Notes under the pieces: model-generated
What the model was told of the DNA's origin: nothing
Databases searched by the model: none
Seen by the model: the letters and a program-made list of their open reading frames with translations, nothing else
From: Bog-473 sp963800725
Lineage (GTDB): Bacteria; Actinomycetota; Acidimicrobiia; Acidimicrobiales; RAAP-2
Length of the DNA stretch: 64,000 bases
Assembly (NCBI GenBank): GCA_963800725.1
Contig: CAWDCE010000025.1
Coordinates: 62,001-126,000, forward strand
Direction of reading: 5' to 3'
Program-made: the position numbers and the translations under genes
Shown: piece by piece, positions 29,682 through 37,648 of the stretch
Layout of the letters: each line of letters begins with the position of its first letter
Position numbering within the stretch: the stretch's first letter is position 1

Positions 29682-31505
29682 CTACCTCCGCTCGACCGCT
29701 TTGCGCCAAGCATCGGCGAACTGTGGCACGACCTCGCGCCAATCCCCGACGATGCCGACGTCGCAGTGCCCGAACACCAGCGCTTCGGGATCGTTGTTGA
29801 TCGCCAGAATCGTGCCCGCCGCCCGCACGCCGACCAAGTGATTGAACTTGCCGCTGAGCGCCAACGCGACATAGAGGCGTGGAGCGATGCTGCGACCGGT
29901 GATCCCGACCTGCCGGGCGCGGGGCGCCCAGCCCTTGTCGGTCACCTTTCGCGTGGCCGCCAACTCCGCTCCGAGCAGCGCGGCCAGGGGGGACAGCATT
30001 TCGTACTCATTTGGCTGCACGGCCGCGCCGACGCCGATGACTACTTCTGCCCTCGCCAATACTTCGACGTCGTCATCCCTGCGCTCCGACACCACGTGGA
30101 TGCGACCTCGCGACGCTATCTGGTGGATGGTTACCGGCGCGTGGTGCTGGCGCCGTGAACCGAGGGGGAGGACCCCGGGGCGCACCGAGACCAGACTCGT
30201 CGCAGACGTGCATGTGACGTCGGCAACCAATGCGCCGGAAAATGCGGGCTTGGCCGCAACCAACCTCTCATTGACTGTATCGAGTGCGATGGCGTCACCC
30301 ACCAAACCGGCCCCGAGGGCCGCCGCCAATCTCGCCAACACTTCACGACCGAATGCCGTGCTCGGGCCAATGCACGCCCACGTGCTTCGTTGCACCGACC
30401 ATTGGGCGACGGCCGCGGCCACGTCCTCGGCCACAGTGGAGCCTTCGAAGCAAGTGATCTCGTCGGCCCCCCATTCGCCGAGGGATTCGAGATCCGTCGT
30501 GTCCAAAGTGAGTGCATTGACCCGGGCTCCGACGTTGTCGGCCAATCGTGACGCCGCACCCAGGAGCTCGGCCGCGACCCGTGGTCGAGCCGGCTCGACA
30601 ATGACAAGAATCTCGCGGCCGCCGTCATCGATTCGTGATACCTCTCGGGGATTGGGCCCGGCGGGTGAAGTGTTCGTCTCCCTCGCTCCTAGTGCACCAC
30701 GTTCGACCAGGATCGCGATGGCTGCGGTCACCTGCTCGTGAACGGGCCCGCTCAAGACCTTGGCGAAGCGCTCGTAGGGCATCAGCCTGGTGGCGCCGAC
30801 CACCGTCGGGCTCCCGCTGGCGCCGAAAGGACCCGAGCCCAAATCTGCGGCACTTACCCGAGTGATGGTCGTGGCGTCGACCTCGGCACGGCGTTCCGGC
30901 GGAACTTTGCACGGGTCGCAGAGTCGCTCGGCCACCGAGAGGAGCGCTGGGAGCCGCACTTCGACGTCTTGTGACCCGTCGTCATGCTCGAGGGTGAGCG
31001 CAAGCGTTTCGTGTGCGATGTCCATCGCCCGCACCCCACAGGCGAATGGCAAACCCATCATTTCGGCCATCTGTGGACCGACTTGTCCAGTATCGCCATC
31101 GAGGGAATTGCGACCAACCAAGATGAGATCGAAGGCACCGAATTTCGTCAACGCCGAGGAGAGCGCACGGGCCGTCGCTAGGGTGTCCGAGCCGGCAAAG
31201 GCGGGGTCACTCAGATGCACGCCGGCGGTGGCCCCCCAGGCGATTGCTTCGCGCACTACATCTTCGGCCGTCGGCGGTCCAAGTGTGAAGACGGTGCAGG
31301 TCCCTCCGCTGGCCCGCCCCCACTCGACCCCCTTGGCCACCGCCCGACGGCAATAGGCGTTCATCTCGAGGTCAATGCCCTGACGCACGAGCCGCCGGTC
31401 GGCGCCCAGTTCCATGGACTCGCCGACCGGGATCTGTTTGACCAGGGCGGCAACACGCAGTGGCCGGTCAAAGCGCGGAAGTGGCCCTTCACTCGCTCCC
31501 GGCAT
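29682..31505 (-). CDS. Electron transfer flavoprotein, EtfB-EtfA single-chain fusion
   Basis: A 607-residue protein in which both ETF subunits are joined, beta first. The EtfB half begins RVAALVKQIPVGESM and carries the beta signature GRNSLDGDTGQVGPQMAEMM near 135. The EtfA half begins EILVIVEPARPRVAAELLG near 305 and ends with the FAD-binding region: RQVGITGRSIAPRLYVAL, ALSGKFNHLVG (canonical ISGAIQH, here Gln to Asn) and ILAINNDPEALVFGHCDVGI. It would pass electrons from acyl-CoA dehydrogenases to the quinone pool. ATG at 31505 is chosen because TAATCT lies 7 nt upstream; ATG at 31508 and GTG at 31529 are alternatives. Confidence 0.9.
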   Translation of the reverse strand: MPGASEGPLPRFDRPLRVAALVKQIPVGESMELGADRRLVRQGIDLEMNAYCRRAVAKGVEWGRASGGTCTVFTLGPPTAEDVVREAIAWGATAGVHLSDPAFAGSDTLATARALSSALTKFGAFDLILVGRNSLDGDTGQVGPQMAEMMGLPFACGVRAMDIAHETLALTLEHDDGSQDVEVRLPALLSVAERLCDPCKVPPERRAEVDATTITRVSAADLGSGPFGASGSPTVVGATRLMPYERFAKVLSGPVHEQVTAAIAILVERGALGARETNTSPAGPNPREVSRIDDGGREILVIVEPARPRVAAELLGAASRLADNVGARVNALTLDTTDLESLGEWGADEITCFEGSTVAEDVAAAVAQWSVQRSTWACIGPSTAFGREVLARLAAALGAGLVGDAIALDTVNERLVAAKPAFSGALVADVTCTSATSLVSVRPGVLPLGSRRQHHAPVTIHQIASRGRIHVVSERRDDDVEVLARAEVVIGVGAAVQPNEYEMLSPLAALLGAELAATRKVTDKGWAPRARQVGITGRSIAPRLYVALALSGKFNHLVGVRAAGTILAINNDPEALVFGHCDVGIVGDWREVVPQFADAWRKAVERR

Positions 31506-31518
31506 CATCGGCAGATTA
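31503..31518 (-). promoter_or_regulatory. -10 element and leaderless start of the ETF fusion gene
   Basis: On the minus strand TAATCT (31513-31518), 7 nt, then ATG at 31503-31505. Confidence 0.45.
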
Positions 31519-31569
31519 CCCGGAGCCACAATTTGACCCCGTCGAGTCGGACCGACCGGAGTGTTGACC

Positions 31570-31575
31570 TACACT
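31570..31575 (+). promoter_or_regulatory. -10 element of the tRNA-Lys gene
   Basis: TACACT, 9 nt before the first base of the mature tRNA. Confidence 0.45.
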
Positions 31576-31584
31576 CTTGCCCGC

Positions 31585-31659
31585 GCGCCTCTAGCTCAAC
31601 GGCAGAGCAACGGACTCTTAATCCGCAGGTTCCGGGTTCAAATCCCGGGGGGCGCACCA
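31585..31659 (+). tRNA. tRNA-Lys (anticodon CTT)
   Basis: A 75-nt cloverleaf with encoded CCA. The acceptor stem GCGCCTC pairs with GGGGCGC (one G-U). The D stem is GCTC/GAGC. The anticodon loop CTCTTAA contains CTT, which reads AAG. The T arm is CCGGG-TTCAAAT-CCCGG. The only flaw is an A-C at the base of the anticodon stem. Confidence 0.95.
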
Positions 31660-31740
31660 GGTGGCTTGAACCCTGTTTCGGGAGAGCTGATGTGGTGGGG
31701 CCCATGCCGTGTCGCCCGGTCTCACCCAGCACGACTGCCA

Positions 31741-31755
31741 TATGCTCAGGTCATG
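31741..31755 (+). promoter_or_regulatory. -10 element and leaderless start of the dehydrogenase gene
   Basis: TATGCT (31741-31746), 6 nt, then ATG at 31753. Confidence 0.5.
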
Positions 31756-32604
31756 CAGGTGAGCGTGATCGGGCTCGGAAGCATGGGGCGAGCCTTTGCA
31801 CGACGGGCCCTCGCCACCGGACATGGGGTGACGACCTGGAATCGGTCACCGGGCCGGGCTTCGGAATTGGTCGAGCAGGGAGCCCGCGAGGCCGATTCAC
31901 CTGCCGAAGCCGCGGCGGGGTCAGATGTGGCGCTCGTCGTCCTCGCTGACGACAACGCAGTGCTCGATATCTGTGGAGGCAGTAGTGGGCTCGCGGCGAC
32001 GCTCGGGCCCACGACCGTGCTCGTCAACGTCAGCACTGTGTCGCCCGACACCAGCCGGCAGCTCGCAGACATCTGCCCGACAGATCGGTTCCTCGACGCA
32101 CCGGTCATGGGCGCTCCACAGAATGTCGCCGATGGACACGCCCGCTTCTTGGTCGGCGGCCCTCTCGCCACCGTTGCGGCCCTCGATCCACTTTGGAACA
32201 GTCTCAGCGCGGGCTACACCCATTGTGGTCCGGTTGGCACGGCATCGGCGCTGAAGCTCGTTTCCAATCTGCTGCTCATCACGGGCGTCGCTTCGCTGGC
32301 CGAGGGCATCGCCATCGCCCGCGGCCAGGGAATCCCCGATGACCTGATCAAGGGCATCTTTGCCGAGAGTCCGGTCGTGAGTGTGGCGAGTGCGATTCGA
32401 CTTGAGAGCATCATGGCCAAGGACCATGAGGGTTGGTTCAGCCCTGCGCTCGCGCGCAAGGATGTCCTGCTTGCCATCGATCTGGCACGAGCGTCAGGCC
32501 TCGGGGTGCGCATCGGCCCGGCGACCGAGGCCTTGCTTTCTCGTGTCGACGAGGACGACTCGACGAAATGGCCGGACTTTTCCGCCGTCATCGAAGCGCT
32601 CTAG
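31753..32604 (+). CDS. NAD(P)-dependent beta-hydroxyacid dehydrogenase family protein
   Basis: A 283-residue member of the 3-hydroxyisobutyrate dehydrogenase / imine reductase family. The dinucleotide motif VIGLGSMGRAFARRA is at the N-terminus, followed by TTWNRSPGRASELV. VNVSTVSPDTSRQLAD and FLDAPVMGAPQNVADG form the substrate motif. ALKLVSNLLLI near 170 carries the catalytic Lys and conserved Asn. The C-terminal all-helical domain completes a normal length. It oxidises a small 3-hydroxyacid or reduces the semialdehyde or imine. The start is leaderless, and a rho-independent terminator follows directly after the stop. Confidence 0.85.
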   Translation: MQVSVIGLGSMGRAFARRALATGHGVTTWNRSPGRASELVEQGAREADSPAEAAAGSDVALVVLADDNAVLDICGGSSGLAATLGPTTVLVNVSTVSPDTSRQLADICPTDRFLDAPVMGAPQNVADGHARFLVGGPLATVAALDPLWNSLSAGYTHCGPVGTASALKLVSNLLLITGVASLAEGIAIARGQGIPDDLIKGIFAESPVVSVASAIRLESIMAKDHEGWFSPALARKDVLLAIDLARASGLGVRIGPATEALLSRVDEDDSTKWPDFSAVIEAL

Positions 32605-32611
32605 TCGCCTT

Positions 32612-32632
32612 GGGCGTGTTGGCGCCCTTTTT
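32612..32632 (+). terminator. Rho-independent terminator
   Basis: GGGCG / CGCCC stem with a 6-nt loop followed by TTTTT, 8 nt after the stop of the hydroxyacid dehydrogenase gene. It is the clearest intrinsic terminator in the window. Confidence 0.75.
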
Positions 32633-32637
32633 GATCA

Positions 32638-32664
32638 AGTGACGAGCCAAGTCTCTTCGTCACT
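32638..32664. repeat. 8-bp inverted repeat
   Basis: AGTGACGA (32638-32645) and TCGTCACT (32657-32664) are exact reverse complements with an 11-nt spacer. They lie just after the terminator and about 115 nt before the DUF3892 gene. This may be an operator or a second terminator hairpin. Confidence 0.35.
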
Positions 32665-32777
32665 CCCTCAGACCAAATGGCCTGGAATATCGATCTTTTG
32701 AGATTTCCCCGCCAATTTCTCTAATTCGCCAGTAAAGTGAGATGCGTCCCTGGCGAAGGGATGTTGGAGATGATGCT

Positions 32778-33125
32778 ATGGGCGAAGGTCTGTCAGAAAA
32801 GATTCCCGTTCAGATCGTCAGTGCAACAACAGAAGGTCCTCACCGCCACGTCGTCAGCGTGGGAGTGGGCGGAATCGCCGCTTCGCCCAACGTCTCGATG
32901 ACCGTGGAGGAAGTGGCGTACGCCATCATGGGTGGCCAGGAGTTCTACACCGAAGTGCACGGCGTGAAGTCGATTGTGCACAGAATCACGTGCACCGCCA
33001 CTGGCTGCCGGGTGAAAACCATCAGTTCGATCGAAGATGACACCGTCACCAATGATCTGGATAATCTGCCCGCGCCGGGAGCGCGTGTGACTACACCGGC
33101 GATGCCCGAGGGCCGTCCGTCCTGA
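32778..33125 (+). CDS. DUF3892-like small protein
   Basis: A 115-residue cytoplasmic protein. The layout resembles DUF3892: a first strand (VQIVSATTEGPHRHVVSVGV), a helix after MTVEEVAYAIMGGQEFYTEV, a strand (KSIVHRITCTATGCRVKT), and a terminal TNDLDNLPAPG in the place of the family's NNLLxLPxC. A Shine-Dalgarno TTGGAG lies about 8 nt before the ATG. No enzyme activity is known for the family. It is isolated between a terminator and the oppositely oriented ferritin-like gene. Confidence 0.6.
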   Translation: MGEGLSEKIPVQIVSATTEGPHRHVVSVGVGGIAASPNVSMTVEEVAYAIMGGQEFYTEVHGVKSIVHRITCTATGCRVKTISSIEDDTVTNDLDNLPAPGARVTTPAMPEGRPS

Positions 33126-33166
33126 TCACCGTTCAGCTCTTCGTCAACGATTGGCGACGACAGGAA

Positions 33167-33697
33167 TCAACGCCGACCATGATGCTTTTCGAGGAATTTC
33201 AAAATGGTCATGTGCTTCTCTGTGTCCAGCAACATGAGCTCGACAATCAGTGACCACATAGTGGTGTCCGCGAATGGCTTGAGTCGCCGGCGCAGTCGCT
33301 TCAGCTCGCGATAATCCGCCTCTTCGATCCGCCGTAATTCGTGGGTCTGCGCAAGCAGCGATGGATCCATCCCGCCCTTGATCGACGGCATCATCGAATC
33401 GGGGCCCACAGTCATCCCGCCCCACGCCATCGCATTGGCCATCTCGGCCAGCAACCGGTGGTGCCGCCGTTCATCATCGAGGATCAGTGAAATGAGGTAC
33501 TGGACAGATTCGTCGGTGCACTCCCCGGCGAGTTCCTCATACGTAGCGAGCACCTTGCCCTCTTCGGAGCCGTGTTTGGCGAGCAGCTCAACCAGCTCGT
33601 GTGTGCCAACGCTCGCGCCGGTGGCCCGCAGGCCCTTGAGTGCATTCTCGAAGGTCGGCTCGGCGGAAACGCCCTCAGGTCGAGATACTGCGATCAT
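33167..33697 (-). CDS. Ferritin-like-fold protein, function unknown
   Basis: A 176-residue helical protein. Four predicted helices carry acidic/His positions in the ferritin-like pattern: E45-E46 and E54-E55 in helix 1, E76-x2-H79 (DDERRHHRLLAEM) in helix 2, E126-E127 in helix 3 and DTEKH at 158-162 in helix 4. This could form a di-iron or di-manganese site, though the last motif is not a strict ExxH. A linker rich in Met and Gly (90-112) separates the halves. AAGGAG lies 7 nt before the ATG. Rubrerythrin- or erythrin-vacuolar-like relatives act in oxidative stress; no role can be assigned here. Confidence 0.6.
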   Translation of the reverse strand: MIAVSRPEGVSAEPTFENALKGLRATGASVGTHELVELLAKHGSEEGKVLATYEELAGECTDESVQYLISLILDDERRHHRLLAEMANAMAWGGMTVGPDSMMPSIKGGMDPSLLAQTHELRRIEEADYRELKRLRRRLKPFADTTMWSLIVELMLLDTEKHMTILKFLEKHHGRR

Positions 33698-33984
33698 TTT
33701 GCCGCTCCTTGTTCATTTCTGATGGACCCACATTCCTCACTGTGACTGTCCAGAGTGGGGGTCAATAGGGCCAAAAGTCACCAGCCCTGGTACTCCGGCC
33801 TGACTGCCTACTTGGACGTCATCTCGGGGTTGAGGCGTCCAGATCGACGCACCGTCCCCATTCGTCATGGCGATCAGACCGTTGTGGACGGCCGGCGAGG
33901 CGCTGGATTCGCCTCAACAGCGAACAAGCGCGCGATTTCGGGACTGGACCAAAGGGACCAACGGCTCTATTTCTGCTCACAGCG
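33698..33984. other. Intergenic stretch without recognised gene
   Basis: About 290 nt between the divergent ferritin-like gene and the cytochrome cassette. A 99-codon frame here has no start signal or family motif. I see no RNA gene; promoters for both directions must lie here. Confidence 0.4.
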
Positions 33985-34005
33985 TCACGATCAAGATGAT
34001 CGTGA
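33985..34005 (+). promoter_or_regulatory. Inverted repeat upstream of the cytochrome b cassette
   Basis: TCACGATC-5 nt-GATCGTGA is an exact 8-bp inverted repeat ending just before a strong Shine-Dalgarno (GGGAGG). Its length and spacing fit a dimeric repressor site over the 5' leader. Confidence 0.45.
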
Positions 34006-34041
34006 AAGGGAGGTCCTGATGCTCACACCTGGGAAATCGTT

Positions 34042-34209
34042 ATGCACGTCTTGAGGTCGTTGGTGAATCTCAATGGACCGGGCCACTATCTCCATTGGGG
34101 ATTCATTCAACTCTCGGTGGCCAACGCAGTCTTGATCGCATTGATGATCGTGGTCTTCATCGGCGCGATTGCCATTCCATTTCGACGCCGTAAGGGAGGG
34201 AACCGATGA
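34042..34209 (+). CDS. Small single-span membrane protein of the cytochrome b cassette
   Basis: A 55-residue protein. It has a short N-terminal segment (MHVLRSLVNLNGPGHYLHWG), one transmembrane helix (about 23-46, SVANAVLIALMIVVFIGAIA) and a basic tail (PFRRRKGGNR) that would face the cytoplasm. The stop overlaps the cytochrome b start by ATGA, which implies coupled translation and probably a subunit role. A strong GGGAGG lies upstream, but its nearest ATG (34019) opens only an 11-codon frame that ends around the start of this gene. That short frame may be a leader, or hide an indel. I do not recognise a named family. Confidence 0.7.
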   Translation: MHVLRSLVNLNGPGHYLHWGFIQLSVANAVLIALMIVVFIGAIAIPFRRRKGGNR

Positions 34210-34916
34210 CCTTGGACGTCGATCAACCAGCTGTGCGAACCGACGAGGAAGCCGTCGCACGTCAGTGGACGGCTCGGGCCCGCAGGGCCGCTGTCTCGGC
34301 CTTCCCCCCGGACCGGCTCATTCCGGACCGCCAGCCGGCCTATATGGCTTCGTGGATCTATGTCTTTGGGATCCTGACGGTGGTGTCGCTCGCCTGGGTG
34401 ATCATCACCGGCTGTGTGCTGGCAGTCATGGGACCGACGTGGTGGCACGTGTCAAGCGTCGGCCTCTTCGTGAACTCACTTCATCTCTGGAGCGTCGAGG
34501 CGTTCTTCTTCTTCATGGTGATTCACCTTTGGGGAAAGTTCTTCATGGCGGCATGGCGAGGCAAGCGACGGCTCACGTGGGTGTCGGGCGTTATTGCCTT
34601 CGTCATCTCGGTCGCGGCCGCCTTTACCGGCTACCTCTCCCAGCAGAACTTTGACTCCCAGTGGATCTCCACGCAGGCCAAAGACGGCATCAATGCCACC
34701 GGTGCTGGCGCGCTCTTCAATGTGTTGAATTTCGGGCAAATGCTCATGTGGCACATCGTGCTCCTCCCGCTGGTCGTTGTCGCCATCGTCGGCCTCCACG
34801 TGCTCTTGGTCCGGCGTCGTGGCATCGTGCCGCCGTTCGACGACAAACGGGATCGCACGACATCGACGCCGGACGAATCAGCCTCGTCGGCCGCCCCGAA
34901 TGAGATCGTCATATGA
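34206..34916 (+). CDS. Cytochrome b6-type di-heme membrane protein
   Basis: A 236-residue protein with four transmembrane helices (about 49-70, 85-112, 124-145, 180-203), matching the N-terminal half of cytochrome b. The heme ligands are H93 and H107 in helix B (14 apart) and H183 and H198 in helix D (15 apart). The 14/15 spacing is that of cytochrome b6 rather than mitochondrial-type b. The Q-site region GYLSQQNFDSQW follows helix C. A polar tail (205-236) is not conserved. No Rieske or cytochrome c gene is nearby. It is the second gene of the cassette and overlaps both neighbours by ATGA. Confidence 0.87.
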   Translation: MTLDVDQPAVRTDEEAVARQWTARARRAAVSAFPPDRLIPDRQPAYMASWIYVFGILTVVSLAWVIITGCVLAVMGPTWWHVSSVGLFVNSLHLWSVEAFFFFMVIHLWGKFFMAAWRGKRRLTWVSGVIAFVISVAAAFTGYLSQQNFDSQWISTQAKDGINATGAGALFNVLNFGQMLMWHIVLLPLVVVAIVGLHVLLVRRRGIVPPFDDKRDRTTSTPDESASSAAPNEIVI

Positions 34917-35896
34917 GCGATTCGGGTCAGCGTCGGCGCAAGCGCTTCAACCCTGACCGAGACGTCGAGGAGTGGCACGGAGCCTATGTCCCCTATGACC
35001 TGCTGAAAGAGGCGCTCGTCGCACTGCTAGTCGTCGGAGTGTTGATCGTTGGTTTCGCGGTGATCTTTTCCTCGCCCGACGAACACCCGGTGACCCTCAA
35101 GACTTGGACCGCGAGCGATCCGGTCGACTTCGCACAGACCGCGATCACCGAACTCGATGGCACCAGTGGCGTGGCGACCTACGGGCCTCCGTACAACTCA
35201 ACGACGGGAAGTTCGCAGTCCATTGGTCCATTCGCACCGGAATCGTGGTTTGGTGTGCATCAGCCGGTCGATACCGCACAGGACTTTGTCATCGGTCCAT
35301 TGAAGACGCTCCCGAACCGGCCGGCGTTGACTGCGGCAATCAATCGCTATGAGTCGGCCCCAGCGGCCCAGCAGGCGGCATGGAACGCCGCCTACGAAAA
35401 GGCGGCGGCGAAAGCCACGGCCACCCATGGGGTGTTGCGCGTGCCGGCGGGTCGATACGGACCGGTGGGGCCGATGATCAGTGCGTTGACCTCGATGGGT
35501 CAGAGCGGGGCGCTCGATGGCGCACTGCTCAGCTCTCGGCAGTTCTATAACACCAACTACACCAAACCATTGCTCTTCATTGCCGACGGAACATACCTCG
35601 ACAATCTCGCCGGTCAGCAGAACCTGCACGGTGACCAGTGGGGCATGATGAACGAGACGGGGAACTATCCGGGCCAAGCGTGGCTTTGGCTGTACACGCT
35701 GTGGTACCAGGTGCCGCCGATGAATTCATCGCCCAATGGCGATCTCCAGGTGTGGGCAATCATGATGGGTCTTACTGCGCTTCTCGTCCTCGTGCCGTTC
35801 ATTCCGGGACTTCGCTCCATCCCACGCTGGTCCAAGGTCTACCGACTGATCTGGCGAGTCCACTATCGCGAGCTTGAAGTCGGCACAGGTCCGTGA
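34913..35896 (+). CDS. Membrane-anchored partner of the cytochrome b6-type protein, unknown family
   Basis: A 327-residue protein with a charged cytoplasmic N-terminus, one helix at about 32-53 (ALVALLVVGVLIVGFAVIFS), roughly 220 extracytoplasmic residues rich in Ala, Ser and Thr, and a C-terminal helix at about 280-297 followed by VPFIPGLRSIPRWSKVYR. The C-terminus is reminiscent of cytochrome b6f subunit IV or the C-terminal part of cytochrome b, but only one or two helices are there. There is no CxxCH heme motif or Fe-S motif. The ATGA overlap with cytochrome b indicates a shared complex. Function is not known. Confidence 0.7.
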   Translation: MSDSGQRRRKRFNPDRDVEEWHGAYVPYDLLKEALVALLVVGVLIVGFAVIFSSPDEHPVTLKTWTASDPVDFAQTAITELDGTSGVATYGPPYNSTTGSSQSIGPFAPESWFGVHQPVDTAQDFVIGPLKTLPNRPALTAAINRYESAPAAQQAAWNAAYEKAAAKATATHGVLRVPAGRYGPVGPMISALTSMGQSGALDGALLSSRQFYNTNYTKPLLFIADGTYLDNLAGQQNLHGDQWGMMNETGNYPGQAWLWLYTLWYQVPPMNSSPNGDLQVWAIMMGLTALLVLVPFIPGLRSIPRWSKVYRLIWRVHYRELEVGTGP

Positions 35897-35935
35897 CCCC
35901 GAGGCGACGCTGACCCCTGTCGCGAGAAGCGGACT

Positions 35936-35959
35936 GGCCCACGGGCGGACTTGTGGGCC
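35936..35959. terminator. Hairpin after the cytochrome cassette
   Basis: GGCCCAC / GTGGGCC perfect 7-bp arms, 10-nt loop, between convergent genes. Confidence 0.5.
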
Positions 35960-35962
35960 CTT

Positions 35963-35986
35963 CCAACCAACGAGTGGTTTGGTTGG
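35963..35986. terminator. Second hairpin between convergent genes
   Basis: CCAACCAA / TTGGTTGG perfect 8-bp arms with an 8-nt loop, 9 nt before the stop of the leftward binding protein gene. Together with the previous hairpin it probably ends transcription from both sides. Confidence 0.45.
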
Positions 35987-35994
35987 GGTCCTGG

Positions 35995-37436
35995 TCAACC
36001 TGTCGCAGGCAACGGGGCCCAGTTATGGATGATGACCCAACAGGCTTGCGCCGGCGGGCTCGGACGCTTGCCGCGCTTGCACTGGGTGGTCGTGGGGTGA
36101 TTGTCATGGACCTTGACCACCCGATACTGCGTCGGGCCGTAGAACTTGTTGGGCCCATAGGTCAATATCGGTGAATAGCCGCCCGGGAAATTCGTGATGC
36201 GCGACATGGCCTCGACGAAGGTACGCCGGTTGAGATCCTTGCCTGCCGACGTGGCAGCCTGGGCAAACAGTCGAATCTCTTGACACCACCCTTGGACCGG
36301 ACCTTGTTCTTCGATGTAGTCGTTGATATTGCCCTTGGGCTTCTTGGGGTAGGCCTTATGCCACGTGGCCCAACAGCTGCGCACGCCAGGGTCGTAGCCA
36401 CCCTGTGACTCGGGGATCGGGCTGTCGATGCCTCCAAGCGTCTGGACCGTCACACCCTCTTGGCCATTGAGCGGCTTGTCGTAGGGAATCGGTATGAGAC
36501 CAAGGGCGATTTCAATCTCGTCCTGGTAATCACTGAGGAGGAGCTTCGGGTAGTAATTCTCCGCGCTCTCGGCTGCGAGATACGGCGTGAAGGCATTTTC
36601 GGGCAGCAGTGGAATCACCGACTTGATGCCCGAGGAGTTGAACCGCTCCACTGCGAGCGAGGCGTCTGAGTCGGTGCTTGCTGTCTCACCGATGTCAGCC
36701 GGGATCGTCTCAACCTCGGGCGTGATGCCGATCTTCTTGAGGTCGGGCAGGAGATACGAGTTGAGCGCGTCCTGATCGCTCGACTGATCAGAGACCACCA
36801 CCCCCACCTTCTGGCCGTTGCCGAGGCGCCCCGAACTTACCCCCAATTGACCAACGCCGCGAGAAGGGGTGCGTCGTCGACGCCCGTCCACCACAGGTAC
36901 GGCGAGCCTGCAGTAGTCCAATTGGTCGTGGTGCTCCATTGGGCGAGCATTGGGGTGTGGCCCTCTTGGGTGACGCAGAGCTGATTATCCCCCACCCAGG
37001 TCCCAAGGCCGTCGACGACAGCGAACACGGGCGGACTGCCTTCGGTCCATTGCTTGCAGAGAGATCGCTGCTCGGCGGCGTTGGTCGGGTCGAAGCTCTC
37101 GATCATCGCGTTGATCTTTCGCCCATTGATCCCACCAGCCGCATTGATCTGGTTGACGAAAAGATGTATGGCTTTGATCTGCTCGCCATATTCGGCATCG
37201 GCCTCAATTTCGAACTGCCCTTCGATGCTCCCGAACGAGATCAGGGGGAACACCACATTGATCTCGTTCGCCGACACGCCCCTGGTGCTGGTGCTGGCCT
37301 CGCTCACCGGGGTCGGGCTGGTGGCTGCTCCTGATGGCAGCGTGATCCCGATCGTGGCGGCACTCGCGAGTACCACGATGGCTCCCCCGGCCCTCACGAG
37401 CGATCGTCGACCTAGCGACCCGAACATGTGCGGCAT
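35995..37436 (-). CDS. ABC transporter substrate-binding protein (one frameshift)
   Basis: An exported binding protein of about 480 residues in the same broad family as the one at 531-1788. ATG at 37436 has GGGGGGAA upstream. The signal peptide (FGSLGRRSLVRAGGAIVVLA...) is followed by the ligand-binding lobe: INVVFPLISFGSIEGQ, then INAAGGINGRKINAMIESFD, the classical branched-chain-binding motif. The frame breaks near 36840 and continues KVGVVVSDQSSDQDALNSYL and VIPLLPENAFTPYLAAES. No permease genes are nearby. It diverges from the rhamnosidase gene, so a role in carbohydrate or aglycone uptake is possible but unproven. Confidence 0.85.
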
Positions 37437-37582
37437 CTCATTCCCCCCAGCTGCGCTGTTATCCCCGGGGTGACAATAGCGACCCACGGCGTCACGAACC
37501 TGTCGGGGAACACTTGGCCGCTGGCGACCGCTCAACGTAGATCGAGGCTCTATTGATTAGGCCCGGCCAAATTGTCGGGGTT

Positions 37583-37588
37583 TACACT
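37583..37588 (+). promoter_or_regulatory. Putative -10 of the rhamnosidase gene
   Basis: TACACT, preceded by TT and 60 nt upstream of the ATG at 37649. No good -35. Confidence 0.35.
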
Positions 37589-37648
37589 CATCATCGCCAT
37601 GCACCTGCGTCTTCTCGTGACCAACCCAACTCCAGCGGTGTCTCAACC

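Noticed and set aside
33755..34054. A 99-codon frame before the cytochrome cassette.
   Set aside because: No ribosome binding site, no hydrophobic or family motif, and it overlaps the control region and the small-protein gene.
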